Shown here one piece after another: positions 22,346 through 30,778 of a stretch of 64,000 bases of DNA. Position 1 is the first letter of the stretch. Every line of letters starts with the position of its first letter. The stretch covers positions 306,001-370,000 of the forward strand of contig NZ_CP017174.1 of assembly GCF_006402735.1 (NCBI RefSeq), in the 5' to 3' direction. The DNA comes from Myxococcus xanthus (lineage in GTDB: Bacteria; Myxococcota; Myxococcia; Myxococcales; Myxococcaceae). The translations under genes were made by a program, and so were the position numbers. The notes beneath the pieces were generated by a model. It was not told where the DNA came from and did not search any database. It saw only the letters and a list, made by a program, of their open reading frames with translations.

Positions 22346-23737
22346 CTAGAGGCCGTACGCCTCCAGCAGCTTCAACCACACCTCGCTCATGGTGGGGAAC
22401 GACGGCACCGAGTGCCACAGCGTGTCGAGCGGCACCTCCCCTGCCACGGCGATGGTGGCCGCGTGGAGCATCTCACCCACCTCCGGCCCGGTGAACGTGG
22501 CGCCCACGAGCACCCGGCGCTTCTCGTCCACCACCCACTTCACGGTGCCAGTGAGGCCCTTGCCCACCAGCGACGTGCCGGGCACATCCTGGAGCTGCTT
22601 CTCCACCGTGCGCACCGGCAGCCCGGCCTCGCGCGCCTTGGCCTCGGTGAGGCCCACGCTGGCCACCTGCGGGTGGGTGAAGACGACTTGCGGGGTGGCC
22701 TTCGCGTCCGCCCAGGCCCTTGCCTGCTTGCCCGCGATGACGTCGCCCACCATGCGGGCCTGGTACTTGCCCATGTGGGTGAGGAGGTTGCGGCCGTTGG
22801 TGTCGCCGCACGCGTAGAGCCAGCCGCCGTCCACGCCCTTCGCGCGGAGCTGGTCATCCACCTCCACGGGCTTGCCGCCCACGAGCCCCACCGTCTCCAG
22901 CCCGAGTCCCTCCGTGCGGGGCACGCGGCCCATGGCCACCAGGACTTCGTCCGCGACGACCTGCTCTCCATTGGACAGCGTCACCGTCACCTCGCCCTTG
23001 CCGCCGGGCCGCTGGACGCGCGACACGTTCATTCCCAGCAGCACGCGCACGCCGGCGTCCCGCAGCGCCTGGGCCACCTGCTCTCCGGCGAAGGGCTCCG
23101 CCCGGGACAGCAATCCCTTTCCGCGCTGCACCAGCGTCACCTCGGAGCCCAGCGAGCGCCACGCCTGGGCCAGCTCCACCGCGACGGCGCCGCCGCCCAG
23201 CACCACCAGCCGCTTGGGCGCCTGCCTGGCCGCAGTGCCCTGGCGGTTGTCCCAGGGCTGGGCGTCTTTCAGCCCCGGGATGTCCGGGATGCGCGGCCGG
23301 CTGCCAGTGGCCAGCACCACGGCCTTGCGGGCCTCCAGCTCCCGCACGGCGCCGTCCTTGTTCTCCACGCGCACCTTGCGCGGGCCCGTGAGCTTGCCGG
23401 TGCCCCGCACCACCTTCAGCTTCGCGTCCTCGGCCCACTTCACCTGGGAGTCGTCCTGGTAGTTGCTGACCATCGAATTCCGGTGGTCCAGCACCGCGCG
23501 CGCGTCGATGCCATCCTGGAGCTTCTCGCGCACGCCGGCGGCATGCTCCGCCAGCCACCTGACTTCTCCCGGACGCAGCAAGGCCTTGCTGGGGATGCAG
23601 GCCCAGTACGAGCACTCACCTCCGAGCAGCTCATGCTCCACCAGCGCCACCGACAGCCCGGCCTCCGCGGCGCGCGCACCGGCGACTTCACCCGCGGGGC
23701 CCGCCCCAATCACCACCACGTCGAACGCTTCCGCCAT
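22346..23737 (-). CDS. FAD-dependent pyridine nucleotide-disulfide oxidoreductase (dihydrolipoamide dehydrogenase/mercuric reductase-like)
   Basis: 463 aa. FAD-binding Rossmann motif at the start (VVVIGAGPAGEVAGARAAEAG). The redox-active pair is in GGECSYWACIPSKALL (CxxxxC). The NAD(P)-binding motif is at about 170 (LVVLGGGAVAVELAQ) and the second FAD motif is YACGD. A dimerisation domain follows (VVFTHPQVASVGLTEAKA). The C-terminus lacks the H-P-T-x-x-E catalytic histidine motif of true lipoamide dehydrogenases: the equivalent region reads DTLWHSVPSFPTMSEV, which retains a related His-x3-Pro-x-x-x-E-like pattern, so the substrate is uncertain. No lipoyl enzyme is nearby. Confidence 0.85.
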   Translation of the reverse strand: MAEAFDVVVIGAGPAGEVAGARAAEAGLSVALVEHELLGGECSYWACIPSKALLRPGEVRWLAEHAAGVREKLQDGIDARAVLDHRNSMVSNYQDDSQVKWAEDAKLKVVRGTGKLTGPRKVRVENKDGAVRELEARKAVVLATGSRPRIPDIPGLKDAQPWDNRQGTAARQAPKRLVVLGGGAVAVELAQAWRSLGSEVTLVQRGKGLLSRAEPFAGEQVAQALRDAGVRVLLGMNVSRVQRPGGKGEVTVTLSNGEQVVADEVLVAMGRVPRTEGLGLETVGLVGGKPVEVDDQLRAKGVDGGWLYACGDTNGRNLLTHMGKYQARMVGDVIAGKQARAWADAKATPQVVFTHPQVASVGLTEAKAREAGLPVRTVEKQLQDVPGTSLVGKGLTGTVKWVVDEKRRVLVGATFTGPEVGEMLHAATIAVAGEVPLDTLWHSVPSFPTMSEVWLKLLEAYGL

Positions 23738-24002
23738 GTGCCTTCACCTCGTGCTCGCTGCGTAGCGCGACGGCGGGCCATGCCCACGGCCGCGTTGAGA
23801 CGCACGTCCGCTGCTGGAAAGTGAGGGTGGTCACCTGCCGACACCGGACACAGGGCACGGGCCCGAGGGGTGGCTGGCTGTCAGGTCTGCCCGCGTCCCG
23901 CCGTCCGGGGCTGTCGCTTGACGTGGGCAGGGTGGCGGTCACACCTTGTCTGCGCAGCATCACGGTCCGCGCGGGAGTCACGCACGCGGCGGGAGGTGTG
24001 CC

Positions 24003-24080
24003 ATGGGACGTGTCTTGATTGGAGTCTCGGGTCGCTTCGCGCTGAATGTGCTGAACCGGGTGGGTCGCCTCCCTCGCTGA
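24003..24080 (+). CDS. Possible 25-residue cationic peptide ORF
   Basis: A short frame (starts MGRVLIGVSGRF, ends GRLPR) with a very good GGGAGGTG box 6 bases before an ATG. It has five Arg and no acidic residue and could form an amphipathic helix. It lies 160 bp upstream of the rbfA-like gene within a 500-bp gap (23738-24238) that otherwise shows nothing. It may be a regulatory leader or chance. Expression is unproven. Confidence 0.25.
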   Translation: MGRVLIGVSGRFALNVLNRVGRLPR

Positions 24081-24238
24081 GCGGGACGGAGCGCGCTTCC
24101 AGGGCCTTGGATTCGGCATGTGCGCGGAGCCTTTGCCTCCGTGCAATGGGCCGGCGTGTGTCTCGTGCGTCGCTCACGGCTTGAAGCCGGGAGCGCACGA
24201 GGGGCACGCGCGGCCTTCTGGGAACCGTTCGTCCTCTC

Positions 24239-24601
24239 ATGTCCTCTTCCAGGAATCGCCGTACCTCGTCATCGCGCCATCTGCGCGTGCAGTCCCATCT
24301 GTCCCAAGAAGTCTCCCGCACCTTCCGGGGGGAGCTGTCCGACCCGAGGCTCGAAGGCGTCGCGCTGACGTCCTTCGAGCTGTCGCCGGACGGCCGCCTC
24401 GTTCGCATCGGCTACACCGTCACGCCCGAAGCCGCGGCTGCCGGCCTTCGTCCCCTGCAGGCGGCGCTCGAAGGCGCCAGCGGCTACCTGCGCTCGCAGC
24501 TCGCGGAGCATCTCGACCTCAAGCGCGTGCCGCAGCTTCGTTTCATCTACATTGGCGTCTCGGAGCACACGCCCGGAGCGGCGGAGGAGGGCGAGTCATG
24601 A
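24239..24601 (+). CDS. RbfA-like ribosome-binding factor
   Basis: 120 aa, close to the usual RbfA length. The KH-like core is recognisable: HLSQEVSRTFRGELSDPRLEGV at the start, then DGRLVRIGYTV, AALEGASGYLRSQLAEHLDLK and VPQLRFIYI. RbfA binds the 30S subunit and helps mature 16S rRNA. The usual rbfA sits in the nusA-infB operon, which is not here, so this is probably a second copy. The stop overlaps the rtcB start by four bases (ATGA), pointing to a joint role in RNA maintenance. The ribosome binding site is weak. Confidence 0.8.
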   Translation: MSSSRNRRTSSSRHLRVQSHLSQEVSRTFRGELSDPRLEGVALTSFELSPDGRLVRIGYTVTPEAAAAGLRPLQAALEGASGYLRSQLAEHLDLKRVPQLRFIYIGVSEHTPGAAEEGES

Positions 24602-25755
24602 TGCCCCGTCTGCTTCCGCCCGCACCGGGCTGCAGGCCCATCCTCGTCTGGGCCCGAGCGCTGCCTCCCGGCGCGGAGAAGCAGCTGCGTCACATCGCCT
24701 CCCAGCCCTATGTCGTGGAGCACGTGGCCGCCATGCCGGACCTCCACGTCGCTTCCGGCATCGCAGTGGGCACCGTCTTCGCCACTGAGCACCACGTCGT
24801 ACCGGGGGCGCTGGGCGGAGACCTGGGCTGCGGCGTGAGCGCCTGGCGTTTCCCACTCACCTCGGGCCTTCCCGGACGGGACGTGCTGGAGCACGTGCTG
24901 TCTCAGTTGGCCGACCGCATCCCCGTGGGTGACGCCGTCCACCGGGGCCGGGGGCTGTCATTGCCCCCGGCGCTGGAGTCACCGCCCCTGTCCACCCAGA
25001 AGCTGCGCCATGCCTGGGAGCGGCTGGCGCCCAGACACATGGGGACGCTCGGGGGCGGCAACCACTTCCTCGAACTGGACCGGGATGCGGACGGGGCCCT
25101 CTGGCTGCTGCTGCACACCGGCTCCCGGGGCGTCGGCGCGGCCATCGCGGACCACCACGGACGGGTGGCCCGGGCGCTCGGGGAGGGCGGCTTGCCGGCC
25201 CTGAGCATCCACACCGCCGAGGGCGCCGCCTGCCTCGCCGACACGCAGTGGGCCTGCCGCTTCGCGCTCGCCAACCGGGAGGCCATCGCCGCTCGCGCGC
25301 TGGACGTCCTGGAGGAAGTCCTGGGCGTGGCCGCCGACACCACGTCGGTCGTGGATGTGCACCACAACCACGTCGCTCAAGAGGAGCACGGGGGCCGCCT
25401 GCTGTGGGTCCACCGCAAGGGCGCGGTGGGACTCCAGGCCGGCCAGCGCGGGCTCATCCCGGGTTCCATGGGCACGGCGTCCTACGTCGTGGAGGGCCGG
25501 GGCGAGCCGCGTGCCTTCCGCTCCTGCTCACACGGGGCGGGCCGTGTCCTCACCCGTTCAGAGGCGCGGGCGCGCATCCGCCCGGCGGCGCTGGAGCACG
25601 TGCTGCGCCGCGTGGTGTACGACAAGGGGCGCACCGCCGCCCTGGTGGAGGAGGCGCCCGCCGCCTACCGCGACATCACCGAGGTGCTGGAGGACGAGGC
25701 CGACCTCGTCCGGCCGCTCCTGCGTCTCACGCCGCTCGCCGTCCTCAAGGGCTGA
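24598..25755 (+). CDS. rtcB: RtcB-family 3'-phosphate RNA ligase
   Basis: 385 aa. RtcB joins RNA 2',3'-cyclic phosphate or 3'-phosphate ends to 5'-OH ends using GTP and Mn2+. The metal ligands are visible: Asp-Cys78 in GGDLGCGV, His156 in GGGNHF, and His173 in LLHTGSRG. The guanylylated histidine is at about 312 in SCSHGAGR, and the GSMGTASYVVEG loop is present. Two adjacent ATG codons (24598, 24601) could start the protein; both overlap the rbfA-like stop. No RtcA or RtcR is seen, so regulation by the sigma54-type RtcR is not evident here. Confidence 0.93.
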   Translation: MMPRLLPPAPGCRPILVWARALPPGAEKQLRHIASQPYVVEHVAAMPDLHVASGIAVGTVFATEHHVVPGALGGDLGCGVSAWRFPLTSGLPGRDVLEHVLSQLADRIPVGDAVHRGRGLSLPPALESPPLSTQKLRHAWERLAPRHMGTLGGGNHFLELDRDADGALWLLLHTGSRGVGAAIADHHGRVARALGEGGLPALSIHTAEGAACLADTQWACRFALANREAIAARALDVLEEVLGVAADTTSVVDVHHNHVAQEEHGGRLLWVHRKGAVGLQAGQRGLIPGSMGTASYVVEGRGEPRAFRSCSHGAGRVLTRSEARARIRPAALEHVLRRVVYDKGRTAALVEEAPAAYRDITEVLEDEADLVRPLLRLTPLAVLKG

Positions 25756-25763
25756 CCGGGAAG

Positions 25764-25797
25764 GCCGCCCCTGGCGAAAATCCGGGGGCGGCTTTAC
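25764..25797 (+). terminator. Intrinsic terminator of the rbfA-rtcB operon
   Basis: Arms GCCGCCCC (25764-25771) and GGGGCGGC (25785-25792), 8 bp and perfect, followed by TTTACT. A second small inverted repeat (CTTTAC/GTAAAG, 25792-25797 and 25804-25809) overlaps its end. Confidence 0.6.
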
Positions 25798-25900
25798 TCC
25801 AGGTGTAAAGGGAGAGCGACAATGCGCCCGGCTCCAGCCGTTATCGAGGCTCGGGCGAGGGGTCCAGTGGCTGACATTGCAGGGAACCGCGTCAGGGGAG

Positions 25901-25929
25901 TTCCCCGCACCCGTCGGGATGCCGTACAC
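25901..25929 (+). promoter_or_regulatory. Weak candidate promoter for tRNA-Gln
   Basis: TTCCCC (25901-25906) and TACACT (25924-25929) are separated by 17 bp and lie about 31 bp before the tRNA. The match to sigma70 consensus is modest, mainly in the -10 box. Confidence 0.3.
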
Positions 25930-25960
25930 TCGGACACCAGAAGTACACGAGAGAACCTGC

Positions 25961-26034
25961 TGGGGCGTCGTCTAATGGCAGGACATCAGACTTTGACTCT
26001 GAGTATCAAGGTTCGAATCCTTGCGCCCCAGCCA
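25961..26034 (+). tRNA. tRNA-Gln (anticodon UUG), CCA encoded
   Basis: Acceptor arms TGGGGCG and CGCCCCA pair fully, with discriminator G and an encoded CCA (26032-26034). The anticodon stem TCAGA/TCTGA encloses the loop CTTTGAC, giving anticodon TTG. The T arm has the standard GTTCGAATC loop. Length is 74 bases including CCA. It stands alone, downstream of rtcB. Confidence 0.97.
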
Positions 26035-26095
26035 CTCCGCTCCGGGGGGACGCGGTAGCCAAGCGTCCGTCCCGTGCATGAAGGACGGTGGGCCG

Positions 26096-26623
26096 ATGCC
26101 GCAGAAGACACTCCTTCTGGTCTCCGTGGGTAGCCCGCCAGCCTCTCTCTTGAGGGACTGGCAGGACCCGCTGGCGGCGCAAATGGGTGTCGCGGCCGTG
26201 GTGTCGAAGACGGTATTGCCGACGCCCGCCTACGCCTTCAACAAGGACCGTGGCCAGTACCACTGCAACGCCATCATGCGGCGGCTGACGCCCATGCTGG
26301 AGCCCGGCCAGTTCGCCGTGTTGGGCATCTCCGACGTGGACCTCTTCGTCCCGGACTCGCCTTTCGTCTTCGGGGAAGCGGACCGCGAATCGAAGACGGC
26401 GGTGATGAGCCTCCATCGCCTGGCCCAGGGCGCCGCCAGCGATACGTTGCGGCGCCGCGCGCAGGTGGAGGTGGTGCACCAGGCGGGACACCTGCTCGGG
26501 TTGTCCTACTGCGAGGACCCGCGGTGCGTGATGTTCTTCGCGCAGACGCCGCAGGACTGTGACCGCAAGCAGCTGTCGCTCTGCAACCTCTGCCGCAACG
26601 AGCTCCAGAAGCTCAACCGCTGA
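26096..26623 (+). CDS. Archaemetzincin-like protein with altered catalytic motif (HQxxH)
   Basis: 175 aa from ATG 26096. The metzincin-type signature is plain: H128-Q-A-G-H132-x2-G135, then Cys139, Cys144 and a C163-x2-C166 pair, which matches the archaemetzincin pattern HExxHxxGx3Cx4CxM...CxxC. The catalytic Glu of HExxH is Gln here (Q129), so the zinc ligand His residues and the structural Cys4 site are kept but the general base is lost. It is probably a binding protein or an enzyme with changed chemistry. The N-terminal half is family-like (FNKDRGQYHCNAIM). It follows the tRNA by 60 bp. Confidence 0.85.
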   Translation: MPQKTLLLVSVGSPPASLLRDWQDPLAAQMGVAAVVSKTVLPTPAYAFNKDRGQYHCNAIMRRLTPMLEPGQFAVLGISDVDLFVPDSPFVFGEADRESKTAVMSLHRLAQGAASDTLRRRAQVEVVHQAGHLLGLSYCEDPRCVMFFAQTPQDCDRKQLSLCNLCRNELQKLNR

Positions 26624-26655
26624 CCTCGACCGTGCGTTGAATCACCCGTGGCGCG

Positions 26656-26684
26656 TTGACGTCAGTCCCGGTGCGCTCTGTAGT
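26656..26684 (+). promoter_or_regulatory. Candidate sigma70-type promoter of the beta-propeller lipoprotein
   Basis: TTGACG (26656-26661) and TGTAGT (26679-26684), 17 bp apart, 38 bp before the ATG at 26723. Confidence 0.4.
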
Positions 26685-26722
26685 ACGGGGCTCTCTATCG
26701 GCCGGGAAGCGGAGTGACGACG

Positions 26723-27679
26723 ATGACGGGCAAGCGGAGGTTCCTCGGAGCGGTATTGGCGGTGGGGATGTTGGGGGGCTGCGAGCCCCTGGACGACGGT
26801 GGCGGCGGCGGCATCGGGGGCGTCCTCTTCACCCGCGGCTTCGCCTTCGTGCGCGAGGACGACCGCAACGTCTACGTGGTGGACGACGGCGGCGACGCCA
26901 ACAGCCCGCAGCGGCTGACCAGCGTTGGCGGCGCCTACTGGCCTTCGGTGTCGCGTGACGGCCGCAGCGTGGTGTTCGTCCAGCGCAGCGGCGGCACCAC
27001 CTCGCTGCTGACGGTGCCCACCTCGGGCGGCACGCCGTCCACGCTGTTCCGGGCGAATGATTCGACGTGCGCGCGCGGCTGCTCCAACTTCCGCACGCCC
27101 ACCTTCAGCCCAGACGGGCGCAGCGTCGTCTTCGTCTTCTCGCCCGGCAACAGCTCCCAGACGGCGCTGGCGCGCATCAACACGGACGGCAGTGGCTTCC
27201 AGGAGCTCACGCCCAACAACGTCATCGCCTACGGTGCGCCGTCCTTCGTGCCCAACGGGAGCGCGGTGCTGGCGGGCGCGGGCAGCGGGCTGAACCAGCT
27301 CGACCAGCTTGCGCACGTGCCGCTCAACGGTGGCACCATCACCTACTCCTTTCTGAGCGCTGGCGTGCAGTTCGTGGAGAACCGCGTGGCGGTGTCTCCG
27401 AACGGCTCCCAGGTGGCACTGGATGGGCGCCTGTCCTCCGGTGGCACGCGCATCTTCGTGGGACAGCTGTCGGGCTCGAACGTGGGGGCGCTCCAGCGCG
27501 TCACCAGCGGCGGGGCGGGCTCGGAGGAGTCGTGGCCGAGCTGGACGGGCGCCAGCCAGCTGGGCTTCCTCATCAGCTCTGGCGGGAGCGACACGGGCAT
27601 CTACCGCGCGAACCTGAGCACGGGCTCGGTGTCGCTGGCGGTGCCCAGCGCCACGGAACCGTCCTACGGGCCGATTTGA
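26723..27679 (+). CDS. Lipoprotein with TolB/PD40-type beta-propeller repeats
   Basis: 318 aa from ATG 26723; an in-frame GTG three codons upstream is possible. A signal peptide ends in a lipobox (MLGGCEP), followed by a Gly-rich spacer. The body has repeated PD40-like blades (WPSVSRDGRSVVFVQR, PTFSPDGRSVVFVFS, then NGSQVALDG), as in TolB. It lacks the N-terminal TolB domain and stands outside a tol operon. It is likely a periplasmic or surface-anchored propeller with an unknown partner. Confidence 0.85.
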   Translation: MTGKRRFLGAVLAVGMLGGCEPLDDGGGGGIGGVLFTRGFAFVREDDRNVYVVDDGGDANSPQRLTSVGGAYWPSVSRDGRSVVFVQRSGGTTSLLTVPTSGGTPSTLFRANDSTCARGCSNFRTPTFSPDGRSVVFVFSPGNSSQTALARINTDGSGFQELTPNNVIAYGAPSFVPNGSAVLAGAGSGLNQLDQLAHVPLNGGTITYSFLSAGVQFVENRVAVSPNGSQVALDGRLSSGGTRIFVGQLSGSNVGALQRVTSGGAGSEESWPSWTGASQLGFLISSGGSDTGIYRANLSTGSVSLAVPSATEPSYGPI

Positions 27680-27901
27680 CCTGGAGCTGCTGACCTCGGG
27701 CCCGGTGGGGTGGCGCCAGCGCCGCCCGCCGGGCATCCGAGGGGAGGCGATTCGGGCTTGATTCGCGCGCCTCCGGCACCCACCGCATCAAGGGCGGCAC
27801 GGTCGAAATCAACTGACGCTCCGGGCGTAAGGCGGCATGTGTCCTGGGGCAACTGGCGTCCCAGAGCGCGAGGCGCGATGCTGCCGCGCGGAGGTCTGAC
27901 G

Positions 27902-28372
27902 ATGTCCCTCTTCGATGCCGTGCTGGCGGGCGACCGTGACGCCGTGGAGTCCCACCTGTCCGCCGGAGCGGACCCGAACCCCTTCGACGAGGAGGGCCGC
28001 ACACCATTGATGGCCGCGGCCCGCGCGGGGCGAGCGGACCTGGTGCAGCTCCTCCTGGATGCGGGAGCGGACCCTGAGCTGACGGACAGCATCGGCGAGT
28101 CCGCGCTCATCATGGCCGCCGCGCACGGGCACACCGAGGTCTGCCAGTGGCTGATGCCTCACGCGCGCGCGGATGACCAGGACCTGGCCCGCACGCTGCT
28201 CTCCGGCCTGGGCATCACCGACTTGCGCCTGGACGCGCCGCCTCCGCCGGACAACAGCTTCCGCCGCAAGCTCGCCTCCGCGGGGGCCTACGTCTCCGGC
28301 AAGCTGGGAGACGACGGCGCCACCAAGCGGCTGGAGCGTGTCCTGCGCTCGGAGAAGCAGCGCAAGCCCTGA
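27902..28372 (+). CDS. Ankyrin-repeat protein
   Basis: 156 aa. Two to three ankyrin repeats fill residues 1-95: GDRDAVESHLSAGADPNPFD, then GRTPLMAAARAGRADLVQLL, then GESALIMAAAHGHTEVCQWL. The C-terminal 60 residues are basic and helical. There is no signal peptide, so it should be cytoplasmic and serve protein binding. The start ATG at 27902 was chosen because the first repeat begins right after it. Upstream 27680-27901 shows an imperfect hairpin but no gene. Confidence 0.88.
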   Translation: MSLFDAVLAGDRDAVESHLSAGADPNPFDEEGRTPLMAAARAGRADLVQLLLDAGADPELTDSIGESALIMAAAHGHTEVCQWLMPHARADDQDLARTLLSGLGITDLRLDAPPPPDNSFRRKLASAGAYVSGKLGDDGATKRLERVLRSEKQRKP

Positions 28373-28381
28373 AACGGCGAA

Positions 28382-28456
28382 GGCCCGGGGCTTCACGGTG
28401 GAAGCCTCCGGGCCCTTGCGTGAAGTGAAGCGGGCGGGCCCTTCAGCGGGCCCGCC
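28382..28456. terminator. Two adjacent hairpins between convergent genes
   Basis: Hairpin 1: arms 28382-28394 and 28401-28414, 13 bp with a single bulged base. Hairpin 2: arms GGCGGGCCC (28433-28441) and GGGCCCGCC (28448-28456), perfect with a 6-base loop. They lie between the stops of the ankyrin gene (28372) and the Fe-S gene (28469), one probably serving each strand. Confidence 0.6.
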
Positions 28457-28468
28457 GCACCACGGGCA

Positions 28469-30676
28469 CTACTCCGGCTTGGCGCTCACCGTGGCGCTGG
28501 GGGCCACGGTGCCCACCGCGCCGCTCTTGGTCTCCAGCGCATCGGCGACCAGCTCGGTGATGTCCTTGATCTTGATGTTCTCCTCGCGGCCGGTGTCGTT
28601 CACCGCGTCGGAGAGCATCGTGGAGCAGAACGGGCACGCCACCGCGACGATGCCGCTGCCGCCCTTCTCCTTGTAGTCACCCACCTGGCCCGGCTTCTTC
28701 TTGTCCGCGGCGTTGGGGTAGGGCGTGTTCGGGTCCTCGGCGTGCTTCAGCGTCAGCGCGGCCTCGTTCAACCGGTTGTGGTTGATGCGCGTGCCAATGT
28801 GCTCCTCCATCCACATGCGGCCGCCGCCGGCGCCGCAGCAGAAGCCCTCGCGCTTGCTGCGCTGCATCTCCACCACCTCGAGCCCGGGGATGCTGTTGAG
28901 CACCTCGCGGGGGGCGTCGTAGACGCCGTTGTGGCGGCCCAGGTAGCAGGGGTCATGGTAGGTGAGCTTGCTGTTCATCACCGCGGAGAGCCGGATGCGC
29001 TTCTCCTTCAGCAGCTCGTTGATGAGCTGCGTGTGGTTGATGACGCGGTACTCGCCGCCGAACTCCGGGTACTCGTTCTTGATGGTGTTGAAGCAGTGCG
29101 GGCACTGGGTGATGACGGCCTTCACGCCCATCGAGTTCCACGACTCGACGTTCGTCTTCGCCATCGTCTGGAACAGATACTCGTTGCCCATGCGGCGCGC
29201 GGAGTCGCCGTTGCACATCTCCTGCTTCGACAGCGTGGCGAAGCTCACGCCCGCCTCTCGCAGAATCTTCACCAGCGCGCGGCTGACCTTCTTCTGCTTG
29301 TCGTCGTAGCTGCCCGCGCAGCCCACGAAGAAGAGGTACTCGTAGGGACCGCCGTCGTCACCCCACGTGGGGAGCGCCAGGTCCTCCGCCCACTCGTCGC
29401 GCCGGTCCTGGCCCAGGCCCCAGGGGTTGCCCTGGCGCTCGATGCCCTCGAACACGCGCTGGATTTCGGGGGGGAACTCCGCCTTCACCTGCACCTGGTA
29501 GCGGCGCATGTCGATGAGGCGCGGCACGTTCTCGATGAACACCGGGCAGGCCTGCTCGCACCAGCCGCAGCTCGTGCACGCCCACACCGTCTCCGCCGAC
29601 AGCGCGCTGCCGACGATTTCAGGCAGCGGCTCCTTGATGCCATTGGGGCCGTAGCCTTCCTCCACCCACTGCTCATTGTCCCAGAGCCAGTGCTTCAGGT
29701 CCTGGTTGACGCCCTTGTGGGTGAGCGGCTTGCCGGTGATGTACGTCGGACAGTGCGTCTGGCAGCGACCACACTCCGTGCAGGAGTAGAGGTCCAGGCC
29801 CTGCTTCCACGTCAGGTCCTTCACCGTGGCGGTGCCGAACTCCTCCTTCTCCAGGTCCGGCGTGGGCAGCTTGCCGGTGGAGTGGGTGCGCTGGAAGAAG
29901 ACGGTGGGCAGGCCGGTGATGATGTGGAAGTGCTTGCCGATGGGCAGGAAGTTCAGGAACGCCAGGATGATGACCAGGTGAACCCAGAAGCCGGCCACGC
30001 CCACCACGTGCGCGGCGGTGGCGCCCAGCGGCATCATCGCCAGGCCCGTCAGGCTGGTGAACGGCTCCCACCACACCAGCGCGGCGAGGGACTGGGGCAC
30101 CTGCGTGGCGCCCACCTGCGCCTGCGCGGCGTGCGCGGCCACCATGTGGCTGCCGCCGAACAGGAACTCGGAGACCATCAGCCCGCCGATGAAGCACAGG
30201 ATGAGGTACGCCTCCCACGACGGCGTCAGGCGGTCCGGCTTCACCTTCCAGCGGACCCAGATGTAGTAGGCCACGCCCAGCAGGGCCAGCGCGGCGACCA
30301 CGTCCTTGGCCAGCAGGTAGACCTTGTAGACGAAGAGCAGCGCGGATTGATCCGCCCAGAACGGGTGGCCCAGGTCCGTCAGCACGTCCAGCGCCGTGGT
30401 CGAAAACCCCATGGCGAAGAGCATGACGGTGCGCAGGGCCAGCACCATGAAGGCCGCGTAGATGAGGACGTGGAACAGGCCCGGCGTGAACTCCTCCGGA
30501 TCCACCAGTCGCTTCTGGCCAAGGCCGAAGCGCACCAGCTGCGCCACGCGGAAGGGAATGTTGTCGAGCCGGTTCTCCTTCTTCATCGCGAGCAGGACGC
30601 CCACGCGACCGGACATGGTCATCACGAAGATGGGAATGGCGAGGGCTAGCAACAGGCCGGTGATGATGGGACTCAT
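28469..30676 (-). CDS. Membrane-bound Fe-S oxidoreductase (heterodisulfide-reductase-like; ETF:quinone oxidoreductase-type)
   Basis: 735 aa. Six or so membrane helices in residues 1-265 resemble the NarI/HdrE-like cytochrome b part. Two 4Fe-4S ferredoxin motifs follow (YSCTECGRCQTHCP and WACTSCGWCEQACP). Two CCG domains come next (VGCAGSYDD with CPHCFNTIKNEYP, and DPCYLGRHNGVYD with FCCGAGGGRM). This order is seen in FadF-like and EMO-type proteins, which pass electrons from acyl-CoA dehydrogenases via electron-transfer flavoprotein to menaquinone. No etf or fad gene is in the window, so that role is inferred from family. Length matches the family. Confidence 0.88.
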   Translation of the reverse strand: MSPIITGLLLALAIPIFVMTMSGRVGVLLAMKKENRLDNIPFRVAQLVRFGLGQKRLVDPEEFTPGLFHVLIYAAFMVLALRTVMLFAMGFSTTALDVLTDLGHPFWADQSALLFVYKVYLLAKDVVAALALLGVAYYIWVRWKVKPDRLTPSWEAYLILCFIGGLMVSEFLFGGSHMVAAHAAQAQVGATQVPQSLAALVWWEPFTSLTGLAMMPLGATAAHVVGVAGFWVHLVIILAFLNFLPIGKHFHIITGLPTVFFQRTHSTGKLPTPDLEKEEFGTATVKDLTWKQGLDLYSCTECGRCQTHCPTYITGKPLTHKGVNQDLKHWLWDNEQWVEEGYGPNGIKEPLPEIVGSALSAETVWACTSCGWCEQACPVFIENVPRLIDMRRYQVQVKAEFPPEIQRVFEGIERQGNPWGLGQDRRDEWAEDLALPTWGDDGGPYEYLFFVGCAGSYDDKQKKVSRALVKILREAGVSFATLSKQEMCNGDSARRMGNEYLFQTMAKTNVESWNSMGVKAVITQCPHCFNTIKNEYPEFGGEYRVINHTQLINELLKEKRIRLSAVMNSKLTYHDPCYLGRHNGVYDAPREVLNSIPGLEVVEMQRSKREGFCCGAGGGRMWMEEHIGTRINHNRLNEAALTLKHAEDPNTPYPNAADKKKPGQVGDYKEKGGSGIVAVACPFCSTMLSDAVNDTGREENIKIKDITELVADALETKSGAVGTVAPSATVSAKPE

Positions 30677-30764
30677 GGGACTCTGAGGACCTCTAGGGCG
30701 CGGCGGATGGGCCCGGGCTGCCGCGTCGCGGCAATTCTTGAGTACACTTCAACCCTAACAGGGG

Positions 30765-30778
30765 TGATTCGCGAATCA
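30765..30778. promoter_or_regulatory. 14-bp perfect palindrome, candidate operator
   Basis: TGATTCGCGAATCA reads the same on both strands. It lies 88 bp upstream of the Fe-S oxidoreductase start. A TTGA-N7-TCAA element sits just beside it (about 30738-30752). The form fits a TetR- or other dimeric-repressor site. Confidence 0.45.

Noticed and set aside
25961..26034. tRNA-Gln as an integration site of a mobile element
   Set aside because: No integrase, phage gene or repeated tRNA 3' end was seen in the flanking sequence.
28742..30649. Long plus-strand open frame opposite the Fe-S oxidoreductase
   Set aside because: The minus strand has complete ferredoxin and CCG motifs; the plus-strand frame has none.
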